64,000 bases of DNA from Ramazzottius varieornatus. Its lineage: Eukaryota; Tardigrada; Eutardigrada; Parachela; Ramazzottiidae. Both the position numbers and the translations under genes were made by a program. Positions 35,146 through 48,663 of this stretch are shown here, one piece after another (the stretch's first letter is position 1; the number at the start of each line of letters is the position of its first letter). Location: the NCBI GenBank assembly GCA_001949185.1, contig BDGG01000006.1, positions 1,959,131 through 2,023,130 on the forward strand. Direction: 5' to 3'. The notes under the pieces were generated by a model. The model was given only the letters and a program-made list of their open reading frames with translations, did not search any database and was not told where the DNA came from.

Positions 35146-36972
35146 TCTTGATTCCCTGGATGGCTGTCAGGCACGTTGATTGGGAAAAAACCTATTGCAT
35201 TTATGCGTGTATCTGACTGTTGTGTGAGAAAAAAGATTCGGCACCCCTAAAATCAATATTTTTGTAATGGCACTTTGCATTCAGCTTTTGACATGGAGAG
35301 TGACTTCTCGACGCTACACTTCCAGCCTGGTTTTTCTCCTACTCTACTTTCCGCTATTGATTGAAGATGGTAGTTAAAAAGGGCTTATCTACCGAAGTGC
35401 CTTCTTGCCCTGCCATTGTACCAGCTGAAGAAGATGCCCTCAAAAACCATCGATTCAGAAAAGGGACCAGACAGAGTAGACAAAGTGAGCACTTGGTTTA
35501 CTGGCTCTTGAACGAATGAAGACTGACGCTGTGGAAAAATATTGAATAATGGGTGGAAAAGGAAGCGGTTGTGCGAATCATTAAGCAGCCTTCAATTGAG
35601 CGGAAAATGCGATAATATTGCTTGGAAATGATGTGCTACGCGTGCCCGTTTCGAGCAGTAGGATAAATAGAAACGTCTGCTGCAACCCGCCGTGTTTTGG
35701 CACTTGTCGGCTCTTCATTATTTTGACCGTAAATGGATGGAGCATTCAACGGTTGACCTTTAGCGAGACGATGCATGGGTGAGGCTTCCGGGATGGCGTG
35801 CGGCAAAGGCTGCGAAAATAAATCAGACATATCCGCCGGCCGCGTGACGCAGTAGAATGCTCAGGCATGCACGTGACTGTTTCACCAACAGGCTATCGCA
35901 GCATGGACCTCAAAAAGAGATCAATCAAAGGCGAGGCAGTGAGCAGCTTTCTGACTTCATCGAATTGGTTGATTTTCTGTTAGTCATGTCTTTAACTAAC
36001 CGCAAGAAACCGTAGAGAAACGGCGATTTTCTTTCGAGCGTTCTTCATCTGTACGTAGAGCAATACATGCGAACAGTTTCAGCCCTTGGATTTCTGTCGT
36101 TTCAGACGTGCATTCTGATGTCCAAACTTTTCTCAGATTTATTAGATAGCTGTAGCTACGATGCGGCAAGACGTATCACACTAGGCCTTGATATTCTGAT
36201 GCTTGCTTTTCGCCAAAGCTGAAATCAAGTAAGCGCGTGTGCACGGAAGGCACGGGCAACAACCGATGGGTTGTCTAATTGATAAATTGACAAATCAATA
36301 AAGTTGTCAATACGCAGGTAGACACTTTCGCGCTAGCCTACAATAACCATACGAAAACACAACATTATTGATGATCAAATCCATTGAGGATAATCAACAC
36401 GGCGGCCATTAAGTGCCGACCGCAGTGGGTGCATTTGCTTTCAATTTGTCCCATGAATGCATGAATGGCTGATGGTGTGATCGTTTCTCCTACTTTACGC
36501 ACTTAATAATATTCCTGGATGAAGGCGAAATGATATGCTTTGCAGGTGCGACATTTGCTGAATGGCCGCTGTGGAACATTCAAGCACATCCGGTACATGT
36601 ATGGAAATGAGCGGAATATGGACGTGTGTTGGCTAATCCGGATATTGTTCTACACGAATAAATATCATGACATTTCTTTCTTGTCAATTGCGGGGTTGAT
36701 CTGTCAAACCGCATTACAGTCCGCTCGCACTCGGCCTATATGGCACCGTGCGATTCTTGATTGAGAGCCATCGTGATATTATATTGAAGATATACTTGAA
36801 TGTGAAGCCGAGTACACTCAATAATATGTCAGCGTTGTTTAATTATCGACTAGTTTATGGCTTCGAGTTCAACTTCAATCTATGAGTCAGAATCTCTTCA
36901 ATAAAAAAATAAGAGCACCGAACATTCCAAGAAACCAATCAACCAGCTTAAAATTTTACGACAATAGAACGT

Positions 36973-37072
36973 CTGCAAATAATTCTTACATGATCATCCT
37001 GTCAAGTGACGCACGTTCCAACTGATTGGCTGAACATGTGCGCCAGTCGGGAAAACGATCCTGTTCAGTTCA
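36973..37072. repeat. Hairpin element copy 7
   Basis: GTCAAGTGACGCACG paired with ATGTGCGCCAGTCGG, followed by AAAACGATCCTGTTCAGTTC, the family's right flank. Confidence 0.65.
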
Positions 37073-37969
37073 TGGTGATAGACCGTAATTCTACTGAATT
37101 TTCCAAAATACCGCGGCCGATCTTGGAAATTCTAGGATTCACGATGCAAGACGGTCTTCTTATCGGGCACAAAGTCAATAAGCTTTGCCGATAAGCTGAC
37201 CTTTCCAAGACGGTAAATTGTTGTGGTCAGTTATAGAACCCACAGCTGTGATAACTAGTGTACCTTTCCACGGTTCTCGGCAATGCGGTATCAACTGTGT
37301 CGAGAAGATTATAAACCGAAATGTAAATTGTAAAATGGGATCATCAACAAGATTAAGATGTATGAGCAAGGAGATAAGGCTGTCGGAAAGGTGTTTGTCA
37401 ATGTGGCTCGATTATCTGATGACGGGCGGGTTGGTGCATTATAGTTGTGCAGGCCACGTCTGATAAGACCTGCAGGTCAGCCATTTCGATGTGATGACCA
37501 CCCGGTTGTGTCCACGTGTAAACTGTTTAAAGACTAGCTTTCTCACCTTCTAGCCTCGCAAGGAGTCATTTAAACTCTTTTTATCGTATTTGTCGCCTTG
37601 AGCAAAGATTAAAGGCTTTGAGGCTGAACGAGGCTAACTGTCTTTTAGAGCTTGATAATGCCGGACTGACTTACAGTGTACACACGGACAAACAGGCCAT
37701 AGCAAAGAGTCACTTTTGTTTGGACGGCCGTGAAACCAGGGTAAAGATTTGACCAGGGTCGTAAAAGGCTAGCTTTTGCATCAAACTGATAATTAAGTAA
37801 CCTTGTAACAGAGAAACGACTGAATAAAATATTTTCGAATTTCAAAAGAAAATCGGTATGAATATTCGATAAAAAGAGAAACAGTCGACCAAGGAAGTTT
37901 TTACAAGTGCAAAATGAGTCGATGAACAACAAGGTAAAATAATCGTCTTTTATTTTTTGATTGTGTGGC

Positions 37970-40900
37970 TCACCAAGAAGACCATCGTTGGTTGGCCGCG
38001 GCATGTTGCTGCATAGCTAGTGCGTAATTGTTGGCGTAGTTGGCTGCGCCATTGAGTGAGGTGAAACCCATATGGTTTTGAGGTCCCGCATTGATGCAGG
38101 AGGAAGAAAACGAAGGAGGCATATGAGGGTTACTGTTGGATAATACTGATGCATTGGACAGTTGGTTGATGGAGGGACCGTATCCGCTCATGGCTGATGA
38201 ACCATAGCTGCTAACGGGGGAGGCGAAGTAGCCTTGGTTGAGGGACTGCATGTCCATGGCGGAGGCCTGGCTGGACTTGAGTGAGCCGTACTGGGACTGC
38301 GATGAATGAGGGTTGCAGGGCTTACCGTCACGGACGAGCACGGGAACGGCGACCCGTTTGGGTGACTGCATGCTGTGCAGGTCCATGCCGCCTTTCTGTG
38401 AGCAGGCACGCTTCGTTTTGTAACGATGGTTTTGGAACCAGATTTTCACCTACGATTAGAAAAAAACAAAATAAGACACATGTCAATCGTGAGGGTTGTC
38501 TTCCGCAAATTCGGCGCTACGCTTTGTCTCTACAGTAACATAATTACAGGGTTGTTCGCAAAGCCACAAGCGCCATCAGAATTTGGGAAGTGAGAAAATG
38601 CTTTGCACCTGGCGCACCCTTCCAGTCAATCACAAGGGAAATGTGCGCCACTTTGAGACAATGATTTGGTTGGATTCATTTGCCCACTTCCCATTTAGAT
38701 AGCATCAGGTCGATCGAAAAAGATTTTAGGAGACCTTGTCGTTACCTGAGTAGGACTGAGGCGGATGAGGCTAGCGAGGTGCTCGCGTTCGGGAGCTGAC
38801 AAGTACCGTTGCTGAAGGAACCGTCTCTCCAGTTCGCTGGTCTGCGACTTGGTGAACAGGACCCGTCGTTTGCGCTTCTTGACAGGGGCATCTCCATTGT
38901 TCTCCTTCTTGCCATCTCCCGATGCAGATTTATCATCTTTGGAATCGCCATCGTCATCATCCTCGTCGACATCCTCGTCCTCGCTGTCGCCTTTTGCATC
39001 GATACCCTCTGACAAATCGTCGGAGAGATCGTTGTTGGGGACTTCATTGCAGGCACTGGAGCGTGGCGTGGTCGATGCCTCTTCGCGCTTTGATATCTCG
39101 GCAGTGCCATTCTCCGCCGCGGCATCCCCTTTCACTGAAATGGGACTGGCCAGATATCCCATGCCGGATGCGCCATCGACCGTAGTTACGTGACTGCCGC
39201 CGTTCGACGATGCGGAATCCAGGCCCGATTGCGGAGCTGACTGCCTATTCACCGCATCCAAGGAACTGGACAGGACGCCACCCAAACCGGAATTCACCAT
39301 CGGTTGCACATAACCTAAAATCCCATTCATCCATTTATTTCGATCTCAATCATTGAGATTCAATGCATCGAAAATATCTTTCACGAGATCATATAGTACT
39401 GAAAGCTCAAAATTGCAAACCTCTCAAATCTTTGCTCTATGATTTTATCTGTTATCTTCCATGACTGATGAATTACAGGCCGAAATTACCGCTGTCACAA
39501 TTGTCTATGTTTTCCATCAGAATATACTTTGAAAATTTTCCTTCTGCAACTATCGCGCATGCTTATAAAATTGAGCGGCCGTGGAGATACCCAAACGTTT
39601 GAATACCGGTTTCACCGAAAGATGGCTGTTCAAATGCTGGCGACCTTTACCTTACCTTGGTATGCGGCGTAAGGGTCGCTGACGCTCTGCAGGGACGGAT
39701 GTACCCAACGGGAGTAATTATCCATGGCAGCATATTGGTCCATATAATGATGGGATGTGTAGCCCATGGGTGCGGGCATCATGTGGGACATATGGGGATG
39801 ATGGTTGAGAGCGCTGGAATAATGCGACATGGCAGCGGTGGCAGAGTCAAGATTGGCGTTGAGCAACAACTGACCCAGCGTCGCCGCTGATGTGGAGTTC
39901 GAAGACGATGACGACGAGCTGTTGGTGGCAGCTGCTACACTTTCTCCGCCATGTAGTTTACTTTCCGGTAATTGGAGAATGTCTTTCACATGGAAGCCAC
40001 TCGATGACTTATTGGACACAGTAGCGGTGGCCGCGGCATTCGCCTGCTGAAGATTGTGCAGTGTCATGGCTGCACCGGCCCCACCGTCCAATGGTCTGCA
40101 AGCAGCAAGCCCACAATAAGTACAGTGTCAAGACAAAGCAGAGCTGACGAGAACTTGAGAGGAGCAAAACTGCTCTAAATATTATGGTAATTATTGACGT
40201 TTGAGGGAAAGTTATGCGACTTTTGGACAACGTAACACTTGAAGAATACGTGACTTGAGGACGTTTCCAAAGCACGACTTGGAGAAATAGAAGGGCTGCC
40301 AAATGTGCCAGTAAAAGAAAAACCTCTTCAGCGGAAGTAAAAAGTATGCCGCAGACAACAAAAAAAGGCCAAAAACGTTTCGATGCTTAAAGACCGGTCT
40401 TCGCTAAAATCGTTCGGTTTTCCGACTTACGCGGACAGCAAAATCTGTCAAGGTAAACTGCCTAAACGACCAGGTTGATCAGCCTTCGGTGACTTTACCA
40501 AAGACAAGGTGGCTACCAGATGTGAGGCTATTTTACTGGAGGGAAGACAGAAGTCAGAAAAAAACTTGATTGGTGAAAAACAGGCCGTCAATCTGGATGT
40601 CAAGAACGCAGCTGAAAAGCCATATGATTTGGCAAACAAGCTGTTCGAGTGGAAGCAACAAGGACGCATAAAGACTGGAGTTTAAGAAGTCCTTGAACTA
40701 GGTTCTAAGCATTTTAGAGTGGAGGAATGAAGTGAGATTTAGAGGGATGTGAAGAGGTGGCTGTATACATGGTGAAGATATCGAAGAAGAGGAGCAAGGA
40801 AGGAGCTATCGGACGCCATTTCATCATGGACCCGCCCTTTACTCTTGATCATCTCACATCGGGCTTACGGATGGAGTATGGCTGTATTGCCACTTGATGG

Positions 40901-43900
40901 AGATCCCTTGCACAATCACCCCTTTTCAACATCGATCTCGAGGAGCTCAAGCTCTGGATGATGCGATCTCCAAGCTGTACGGGATCAAAAGCCAACCGTC
41001 GGTTGACGCTCAAGACCCGCGCCTCGCTAGCAACAGCATGGTAAGAGATGCACTTGTCTAGCCTGAGTGCAATATCATCACGCCGGAGCCAAGCAGTGAC
41101 TCCCCGCGTAGTGCATCGCAACCCCGTTCAACACGCGCACATCGCACTTGCATACAGAGGCCTGTGGTGACAACCTTCCGTCTGGTATGCAAGTTGGTGG
41201 CTTTCTCTCACGAATGTATGTCGCACTGTTTTACTTGTTGCGACCTACCTACTTGTCGGTGGAGTATCTAACAGGGTACTTGGTTGCAGGTGCGTGTCGC
41301 AATGACCGGTCAGGCGTAACTTGACGGCACCTTGTCAGGGTAAAGTTTGGACGTACGCTTTTGATATTGATCGATAATTGAAAGAGAGTGTGGCTGATGA
41401 AAGGGAGCAATGTTGATCTATTAATCGTAACACGCCTTGATTGTCGTTTTTACATTTGGTCTTTTACACGCTCGACTATTTGGACAGTGTTGTGCGCACT
41501 GACACACACGGAAAGAGAATACACAGCAGGGATAAAACCACTCATATTTGCAACCACTGAAAGTTAGATCAAGTTTTCATATTGATTTTTGGCTCTCCAC
41601 TACACTCCATCTCCTCTCTGCTGAGGTTGCCCGCTTACAGTTATGAAGCTCGAAAAGCAATCTTCTGCCTCTTGGTTGGCTTGTTGAAATTCGAGTTGTT
41701 ACCATTGATGTGGCCATCGAACTGCAAGTCATAAAATTTCCTTGAAAAAAACATAATGCATGCACCGGCATCGGCCAGCGTTTGGCGGCCGGTCGCTTCT
41801 GGCCGGCACAACCGGTTCCTACCGGATACATGGAACGTGAGCAATGGCTTGAGCCAGATCGTTTTCCCATGTGGCGCACACTCCTAGCCAGTAACAATGG
41901 ATGCGTGCGCCACTTGAAGTGATAATCTGATTCAGTTCACATGCCCACGTCCTGCATATCCAAACTCATTACATGAAATCAGTCCCATTGAATGGTAGAC
42001 TGGCCTGGGTTTTCTAGAGCGCGTTTAAAACAGGAGCAACCTACAAAGAGCACTACATTGGATTTCACGGTTATCGAGGGTCTTAGGTATTCATTGCTGA
42101 ATGGACATCACGCTAAGCTAGCACAATATTCTCTCGGATTAACTCAAAAGGCGATTAACTTTGGTGTTGACAGCAGGCTTTTAGATTCCAGCTGAGCCGG
42201 ATACCTGTCAAGACCGCTTTACAGTGGACCACCTAACGTCGAGTCTACTGAGTCTACAGCTTTATAAACAGGGATCTCCCACATCTCGACACCTTCACCT
42301 CAATGGAAGATTGGCACTTGTCACAGCTATCAATATCGTTTAAGCCTATTCGGGCTGACGAACTATGCACATTCATCTGGTCATTTACAATCCGCACAAG
42401 TCGATTCACATGTCTGCTCGCACATATCGTTATGCACTGCATCAACGTCAGAACGTCATCCATATACAATTTTCCGTACCTTTCCCATGCGCAACTATGA
42501 TGTCAAATTTGAATATTAATGCACCTCACCCCCTAAATGCTTGAACTCTATACGGAAACTGTATAAATTACATGAATATTCAGTTTTCAAGTAATATCGA
42601 ACCACCCAGGAAGCACTCTCGTCAGAATAGGAAAAAATTGGTAGCAAAATCACGGTCAAGCGATGGTATTCGACGACTGAGTCTGACATGTGTATCATTC
42701 AAACATTCGCAGCTGTAAGAAAAGCACACTATTTGGAAATTTTGCAAAAATTCAAAATGAAAAAAAACCTGAAAACTCTTTTCTCGTCTTTCAACATGCT
42801 CAAAGTTTCTGGAAACAGTATTCGAATATAGGAAGCGATCGCGGAAGTATCGGTTATGAGTAGCTGGTCACGCATGATGGGCAACCATACGCGGGCGCTG
42901 CATTTGTCAGTACTCGAGATGGATCGCCAAGTGGCCAAATCGGTGGGTAAACATTTTGTCAAATTTTACAAACACGGCCAGTACGTCGACGGGGTCTGGT
43001 GACTCCTCAAACGAAGTATCGCCTGATTAACCATTCAAATTTGTCCGCCACAGGACAAAAGGACGGCAATTACCTGCATCGCATCCAGACGAGATGGGTA
43101 CGGGCGCAGGCAGAGTAGGGTCGACAGAAATCAATCAGGCGACCGCGGCTCAATTTACTCCCGGCCTGACAAGGTGGCAACAACCCTTGGCGTCAACCCC
43201 CCACTTTACATCCGTTTTAAACTCAACAAATTTCCTCAAGAAAATTAACCTTCCTTCCGCAAACAGTCTGGTCTATTTCGCTCTCCGTTCCTGGTCCAGG
43301 GTTAGAATTTACGTATACAAATTTGCTGACCGACAGTGCAGCGTCAATTCTTACCTCCATTGCAGAAACAAACACATATCTTTAAACAGATTTTTCATCG
43401 TTCGAATTTCCACAGTCAGTATTCAATAAAAATCAAGACACAACTTTTTTCAGCCTGAATGATAACGCTTCTGATGGTAAAATTTGATGGAGAGACCAAA
43501 AAGTGCAGATTGGGAGAGGAATGCAACTGATGACTGACTTGGTCATTTTCACGATCAATCGCGACGTGTGATCTCTCTTACAGCAATATTTATATTTCAC
43601 ACCTTGCAATATCGATCTTTCTTCTGTATCTGACATATGTCCATTGATGCAGGGCTGTCTGTTGATAAAGTTGGACAATAGTAGGTGGTATCTGTATACT
43701 GTTCAGCTCATAAATGGCCGTCGGGCAATTTAGTGAGCGTACGGCATCCCATTCAAAACCGGTGACCTTTTTACCTTCCCCTTCGTTACGTGAGGCAGCT
43801 CGAGAAAAGGCCTAGCTTGAGTGTTTTTACTCGGCTCATATTTCACGCGGTAATCGTCAAGCGTCTTGACGACCAAACCACTCATCGGCGGTGGTATAAT

Positions 43901-44959
43901 CCAATTTTCCTTCGAGCTCTCTTAATTAACCTCGGCATTGCCGTTCGGTGTTTGAACACTGTCCGTCCATCCATCTTTCACTCTGGCTATCTTGGATCAG
44001 TGTTGGCTTCTGGTTAATTGACAGAAAAGGAAGATTCAGACATGGTACTTCGGCGCTTTTCGGGAAGCCCTGATCAAACAAGCACTTGCAGGAAGCTTAG
44101 GCATATCGGCAAACACTTTTGGGACTACTGTGTTGATACAAGAGATTTAACCGGCCAATCATACTGTTACCGGCTTTCCTCGTCTAACATGCGCCTCAGT
44201 CGCTCTAAAAGCCATTAAGCCCACCATTGCCATGCTAATTTACCATTTTACCTATTCCATTTGCCTAATAGCTTCAGACGGGTTTCTGATCAGACACAAG
44301 CTTCAAGTCCATACATTAGCCTCCATAGCAAAAGCCTTCCAATCAACGATAATACTCGGACTCTATTTACCATTTTCGGACAAACGTTGGTTGTTTGCTA
44401 TCACAGCCATTCAATCCAACAAGAAGGCTACCTCCAAGCGAAAAAAGTTTTCAGGTTATAATAATCGTCGATAAAATCATGCGACAGAGCGGCAATCAGT
44501 TTCGAAATGATCATTATTTCGAGCGACGCAAGTGTCTGTGTTACTGGCTGGCAACGTGGGCCACTTGGAATAACAATCATCCCGAGATTGCCACCCGGCA
44601 ACCCATTTCACGAACCAGGTTTCAGTGAGAGAAGGACATTTGAACCAATGATCAGTACGTTAGCTAGAATGGTTCAGACTCTCATGAAGATTAGTCTCTT
44701 ACCTGGAGTACAGTTGAGAGGAAGAAGGATGAGTGGCGCTGCGCAGTTCCGTGTAGTTGAAGTCGAGGGGATTGTCTACGTCGTTGAGGGTGTTTTGTAT
44801 CTGGACGGGGTTCAGGCTGGAGAGAGCCTGAGGACCTCCACACGATATTGTGTCTTGGGCACTCATCAGTGAATTAGATTGGTTATTGCCAGGTTGACCA
44901 TACATAAAAGTACTGTTCCACGGTTCGAACGACTGAAGGTGCGTCAATGAAGGGTTCAT
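37970..44959 (-). CDS. nkx2.2/vnd: NK2.2/vnd-class homeodomain transcription factor, complete
   Basis: Exons 44959-44703, 40095-39656, 39314-38746 and 38449-37970, all in phase; 581 aa. It is a nuclear DNA-binding factor that in animals patterns ventral/medial neuroectoderm. Order: a novel N-terminus ([18 protein letters not shown]), a TN/Engrailed-like repressor motif ([13 protein letters not shown]), a Ser/Ala and His/Met-rich stretch, an acidic run, a homeodomain ([58 protein letters not shown]) with Tyr54 typical of NK2, and the NK2-specific domain [14 protein letters not shown]. The homeodomain is split by an intron between residues 44 and 45. T-K-S-Q-T-S and Y-K-T-K-R favour NK2.2 over NK2.1. 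The ATG at 44959 is the first in frame. Intron 1 is 4.6 kb and may hold enhancers. Confidence 0.93.
38584..38693. repeat. Hairpin element copy 8, in NK2.2 intron 3
   Basis: Outer ends GGGAAGTG and CACTTCCC are flanked on both sides by ATTT, a possible 4-bp target duplication. The inner arms are CCTGGCGCACC and ATGTGCGCCAC. Confidence 0.75.
40101..44702. other. NK2.2 intron 1 (4.6 kb), no other gene recognised
   Basis: Contains one clear hairpin-element copy and a possible coding relic around 40487-40685 on plus ([20 protein letters not shown]), which I cannot place. The small AT-rich ORFs have no family signals. Confidence 0.4.
41853..41952. repeat. Hairpin element copy 9, in NK2.2 intron 1
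   Basis: CAGATCGTTTTCCCATGTGG, then CGCACA, with right arm GTGCGCCACTTGAAGTGATA followed by CAGTTCACATGCCCACGTCC. Confidence 0.75.
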
Positions 44960-46690
44960 GGTGGAATTCAAATAAATTCTGAGGGCCGCGACGTGCGTTT
45001 AATGATGAGCTGACAAAGTGCCGAGTGAATTCAGAATGGGGAATCCGCATGTGTCATTGCGTAAAATACGTCGGAGTGTAAGGTGATATATAGCCAAAGA
45101 TGGCTGAGCGGAATTTGTCACAGAAATGCTGACGGAAGTTTTGGGGAGAGTTTACCAAGCACGTGAAAACTATTTTGCATGCTGCGTGTTTTGTTTTGCG
45201 TCACGGTGATGAGCGAGTTAGGTGGCTGGTCCGTGAGTGTCCTCGCGCAGACGTTGAACTTCCTACCGATCCTGTCGTTATGCTAGTTTTCAAACTGGTC
45301 AAACAACAATCGTATTGCTTCTTCTGTTAAGTTGGATACTGTTACAGTTTTCGCACATCAGGACAGCATAAAATCAGTCCATCAGATGGCGCCATGGGTC
45401 CGGCTTTATGGACTGTGCTTTCAGTTATCGCACAGAAAGAGAAAGACTTTATTTCCACAAAATAATCATACATTGGTGTGTCTATATTCAACAAGCAACG
45501 AAAAGGATCAAGCAGATTCGGCTCATTGCCACAAATACTTCTCTTTTGTTCTTCGACATTCTTCAGTATCGCTTTCAGGTTTCGGTTTTCCGTGGTCGGT
45601 TCAGTACAAGACGTGGTTCATTTTTGCTGCGAGAAACCTTCGTTGGTCCACTTGCAACAGCTTCAGAATATCTTTGTCGCTGGGATAACTTTGGATGACG
45701 TTTTGCATCTGGACGTCCAGCATATATCTCGGCGATCTTAGGGTCAGCTGAATGGCTCAAGATTCTTGCCCGTGGAGCTTTCCTAAACACATCATACAGT
45801 ACACGCCCGATGGGTAAGTATAGGACAGTAAAAAGTATGGGGCAAGCGGAAAGGACGGTAAATTTACATCCCGAATGCGAACCAGAAATGAAAGTCGAGC
45901 ATATGACGTAACGCAGTAAGTTTTAACCGCAGAAAATTTTCGTGGACAGTGCCCATCAGCCGATCAGCTGTTTGACTTTTGCGCTTCGAGGCTGCGGATT
46001 GCTTATTTACTTTCTTCTAGAGACGCTGTCGAATTCATATCGTTTCTGTAATCCATATCGTTTTTGCTTCCATAATGACCCAGCCCTTCAAGACCAAGCG
46101 ACCTCGACGGTACACCAAAAAAGCCTTGAAGGACGAACTTTCTGCTATCCAGCCCGTACGTACAGCAAGGCAGCCTTCAGTGCTGCTTTTTGACTAGTTC
46201 TAGTAAGAATCACCTGCCCGTGCCACCGTAGCGAAAAGACCTGTCCCATACTTACCCATCGTGCGTGTACGACTGTACGGTGGTATACCCACAATAAGCT
46301 CACCAAAATTAGCTTTGGTACTGGATGCCACTTTTCATAAAAAACGAAGCCGTACTGACAGATGAAAAACCACAGACTTCAACGTTAAATAGCAGGGAGC
46401 GGCTGTTTCGTACCGACGGTACATACCTTGGCATTGATTGCCTGGAACCGGGAAACTGTGTCTGCTGCGGTCGGCGTTTCCCGCCCGCCGGTTATGCCCT
46501 GTTCACCATAGTGTTTCCGGCGTGATGCGAAAGCAAAAGAATGATATTGTAGGTGGCGAAGCAACTGTTAGCGCTGTTGCTAGCAACTGTTATCTACCAA
46601 TAGAGCAGGTATCATAAACCTGGAGCGAATCTTATCTCCTTCGTCACTGCAACATGCCAACATGCAAAGCTAACAAAGGTAAACTGTATA
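44960..46690. other. Upstream region of NK2.2; no gene recognised
   Basis: A short basic ORF at about 46075-46196 (FKTKRPRRYTKKALKDELSA) could be a decayed HTH N-terminus of a pogo-like element, but it is too short to call. Otherwise I see nothing. Confidence 0.3.
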
Positions 46691-46763
46691 GTCACGATCA
46701 GTGTTGTTTTACTTAGTAAAAGTAGTAAAACCGACTTTTTCGACCTATACTATGCTAATGTTT

Positions 46764-48142
46764 ACGGTTATCTCGGGAGAAGAGCAGATCAGGGCTTTAG
46801 AAGCTGAGCTCGAACGGTACATGTCGGAGAACGAAGAACCTCTTGCAGATGACGCAGCTGCAGCTAATTTGATCGTCGAGTACGAGAAGTTCGACCGAAG
46901 TGCTGACTTGAAGTTTGTCGACTATCAGCGCTATGCCTGCTTCATTCACACGTACCAGCTCGTGGTGAATATCTAAGAAGAAAGTGCGGCATTCAAGCCA
47001 CTTACAGCGAAAGTGCGCAAGATCGTCGGGGCTTTCAAACATTCTCACCCAGCCACTCACGCTTTTCTTCAGATGTCTGGTAACCTCAAGCTCATCCAAG
47101 ATAACTCGACTCGCTGGTGTAGTACGCTGCTGATGGTTGAAAGTATCGTCAAGCTGCAGGCCCCAGTCGAGACCATAATCGTCGTGCAGAAACTTGTGAA
47201 GCAAGACAACTTGTCACAGGGTGGATGGCTGGTTCTACAGGTGATAGTTCACTTTTTTGGAAAATCCATATCGGTTTGTGCGAAAATTTGAATCTAGCGT
47301 ATGGTTCAATTTTACTACGGAAAAACAGAGCGAGATGATGTTAGTAATTTTGGACTGATGATAGACGATATTATGCTTCAGATTACGGTTCGGATGCAGG
47401 CGGAGAAGGACAGCACTATACATGAGGTAGTGCCATACTTGAGAGAAACCTTGGCACACCTTGAGAAGATGAAGCTCCTCGGACTGGAACTCGAACTTGA
47501 AGCGCATGGCGTGTAAGACCCTTTTTACCAGATAGCAGTCGACATGATTGCCAATATCCACGATCGTTTTGACAAATGGCTTGACATCAGCCATGAGAAG
47601 TTCGACCCCCTTATGATTCTAGCCACCTCTCTGCATCCTGGGTCACTTGGCGTTCTCAGCAATGCTGAACAGAACGAAGCGATGAAGGCGGCTCCTCGGT
47701 ACTTCAGGAAATGGTACATGCGTGACACTGATGGAAGTACTCCGGGTGAGACAATGTCGGAAGCGAAATCGCCTGTGAATGACTTCGCTGACGATGAATT
47801 CGATTACCTGAAAGACGTGCTAGCCGCAGCCAACACCGTAACTCCTTCCGCGCCGTACAGGATATCTGTCGAGGGACAGGTCGAAGAATATCTCACTTCG
47901 CCACTAGCAGCCGGTTGTTCCGTCAAAATCGAACCAAGTGTGTTCTGGAAAAGCAATCGCGCCCATTTCCCTCATCTTGCCAGACTCGCTCTCGATGTCC
48001 TAGCCATCCAGTGCTCTTCCTCGCCCTCCAAAAGAGTTTTCTCTACAGCAGGGGACGCTACTACGAGCAAGAAGAATCGAACGTCTGGGGAAACATTAGG
48101 ACAGAAGGTTCTTTGTGAAAAGAAACGCAGCGTACATTAACT
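46764..48142 (+). pseudogene. hAT-superfamily transposase remnant
   Basis: Consecutive segments follow the hAT order but in broken frames: FIHTYQLVVN (46941-46973), then after a stop FKPLTAKVRKIVGAFKHSHP, DNSTRWCSTLLMVESIVKLQ, a disrupted piece (47240-47395), VVPYLRETLAHLEKMKLLGL, a second stop, KFDPLMILATSLHPGS, and the C-terminal dimerisation region SVFWKSNRAHFPHLARLALD with SSSPSKRVFSTAGD. Stops near 46974 and 47516 and frame changes make it inactive unless the breaks are introns. Terminal inverted repeats and 8-bp target duplications were not located. It differs in sequence from the remnant at 14672-15799 and so represents a second hAT family. Confidence 0.85.
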
Positions 48143-48663
48143 ACTCTTGTTAAATCCCCAGGTCCGGTGCTTCGTTGTACCGTTGGAGAATTGAGATTAA
48201 GTTTTATTCGGGAACCTGCGAACTTTTAATCAAGTAAAAGTTCTACTTGTTAAGTTTGGAACCGGAAGCAGTTTAATTTAGCAGTTTTGGTGAGTTTTAA
48301 TTAAGTAGAGGTAAAAGTAAAACTCCGAAAGTCGTAGCAAAACAACACTGGTCTCGATCGACAGAGTGCTTGATAATGCTGCCCGGCCAGGGAAGTTGTA
48401 CCGGGGAATTTCACAAGCTGACAGCTGGCGATAGAAATTTCCTAGTCGACCGTTTTCAGCGCAAGACGGAACGGGCCTTTACAGTAGTCACGAGATTTGG
48501 ACATTCACAACTACCGCAGTGCGAAGGTTTGAGGAGTGACGCATATATGCATGCCGTTGTTGGAAAGAAGCACGCCGAGTGCTCGGATCTGCGGCTGCCA
48601 CCTTTTCGTATTTATGTGATTTGCCGCATACGATGTACACGTGTACGTGATTTGCCGCATACA

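Larger units (their letters stand above)
31635..37969. other. Long gene-poor region
   Basis: Apart from copies of the hairpin element (33578-33702, 34944-35145, 36973-37072) I recognise no gene, RNA or transposase. ORFs such as that at 31854-32147 have no family signals. Confidence 0.4.

Noticed and set aside
44520-44590. Further hairpin-element copy near 44.55 kb (GGGCCACTTGGAATAAC)
   Set aside because: Too degenerate, with a single arm only.
45332-45741. Overlapping ORFs of 87-118 codons upstream of NK2.2
   Set aside because: Three frames open at once, no family signal, no splice support.
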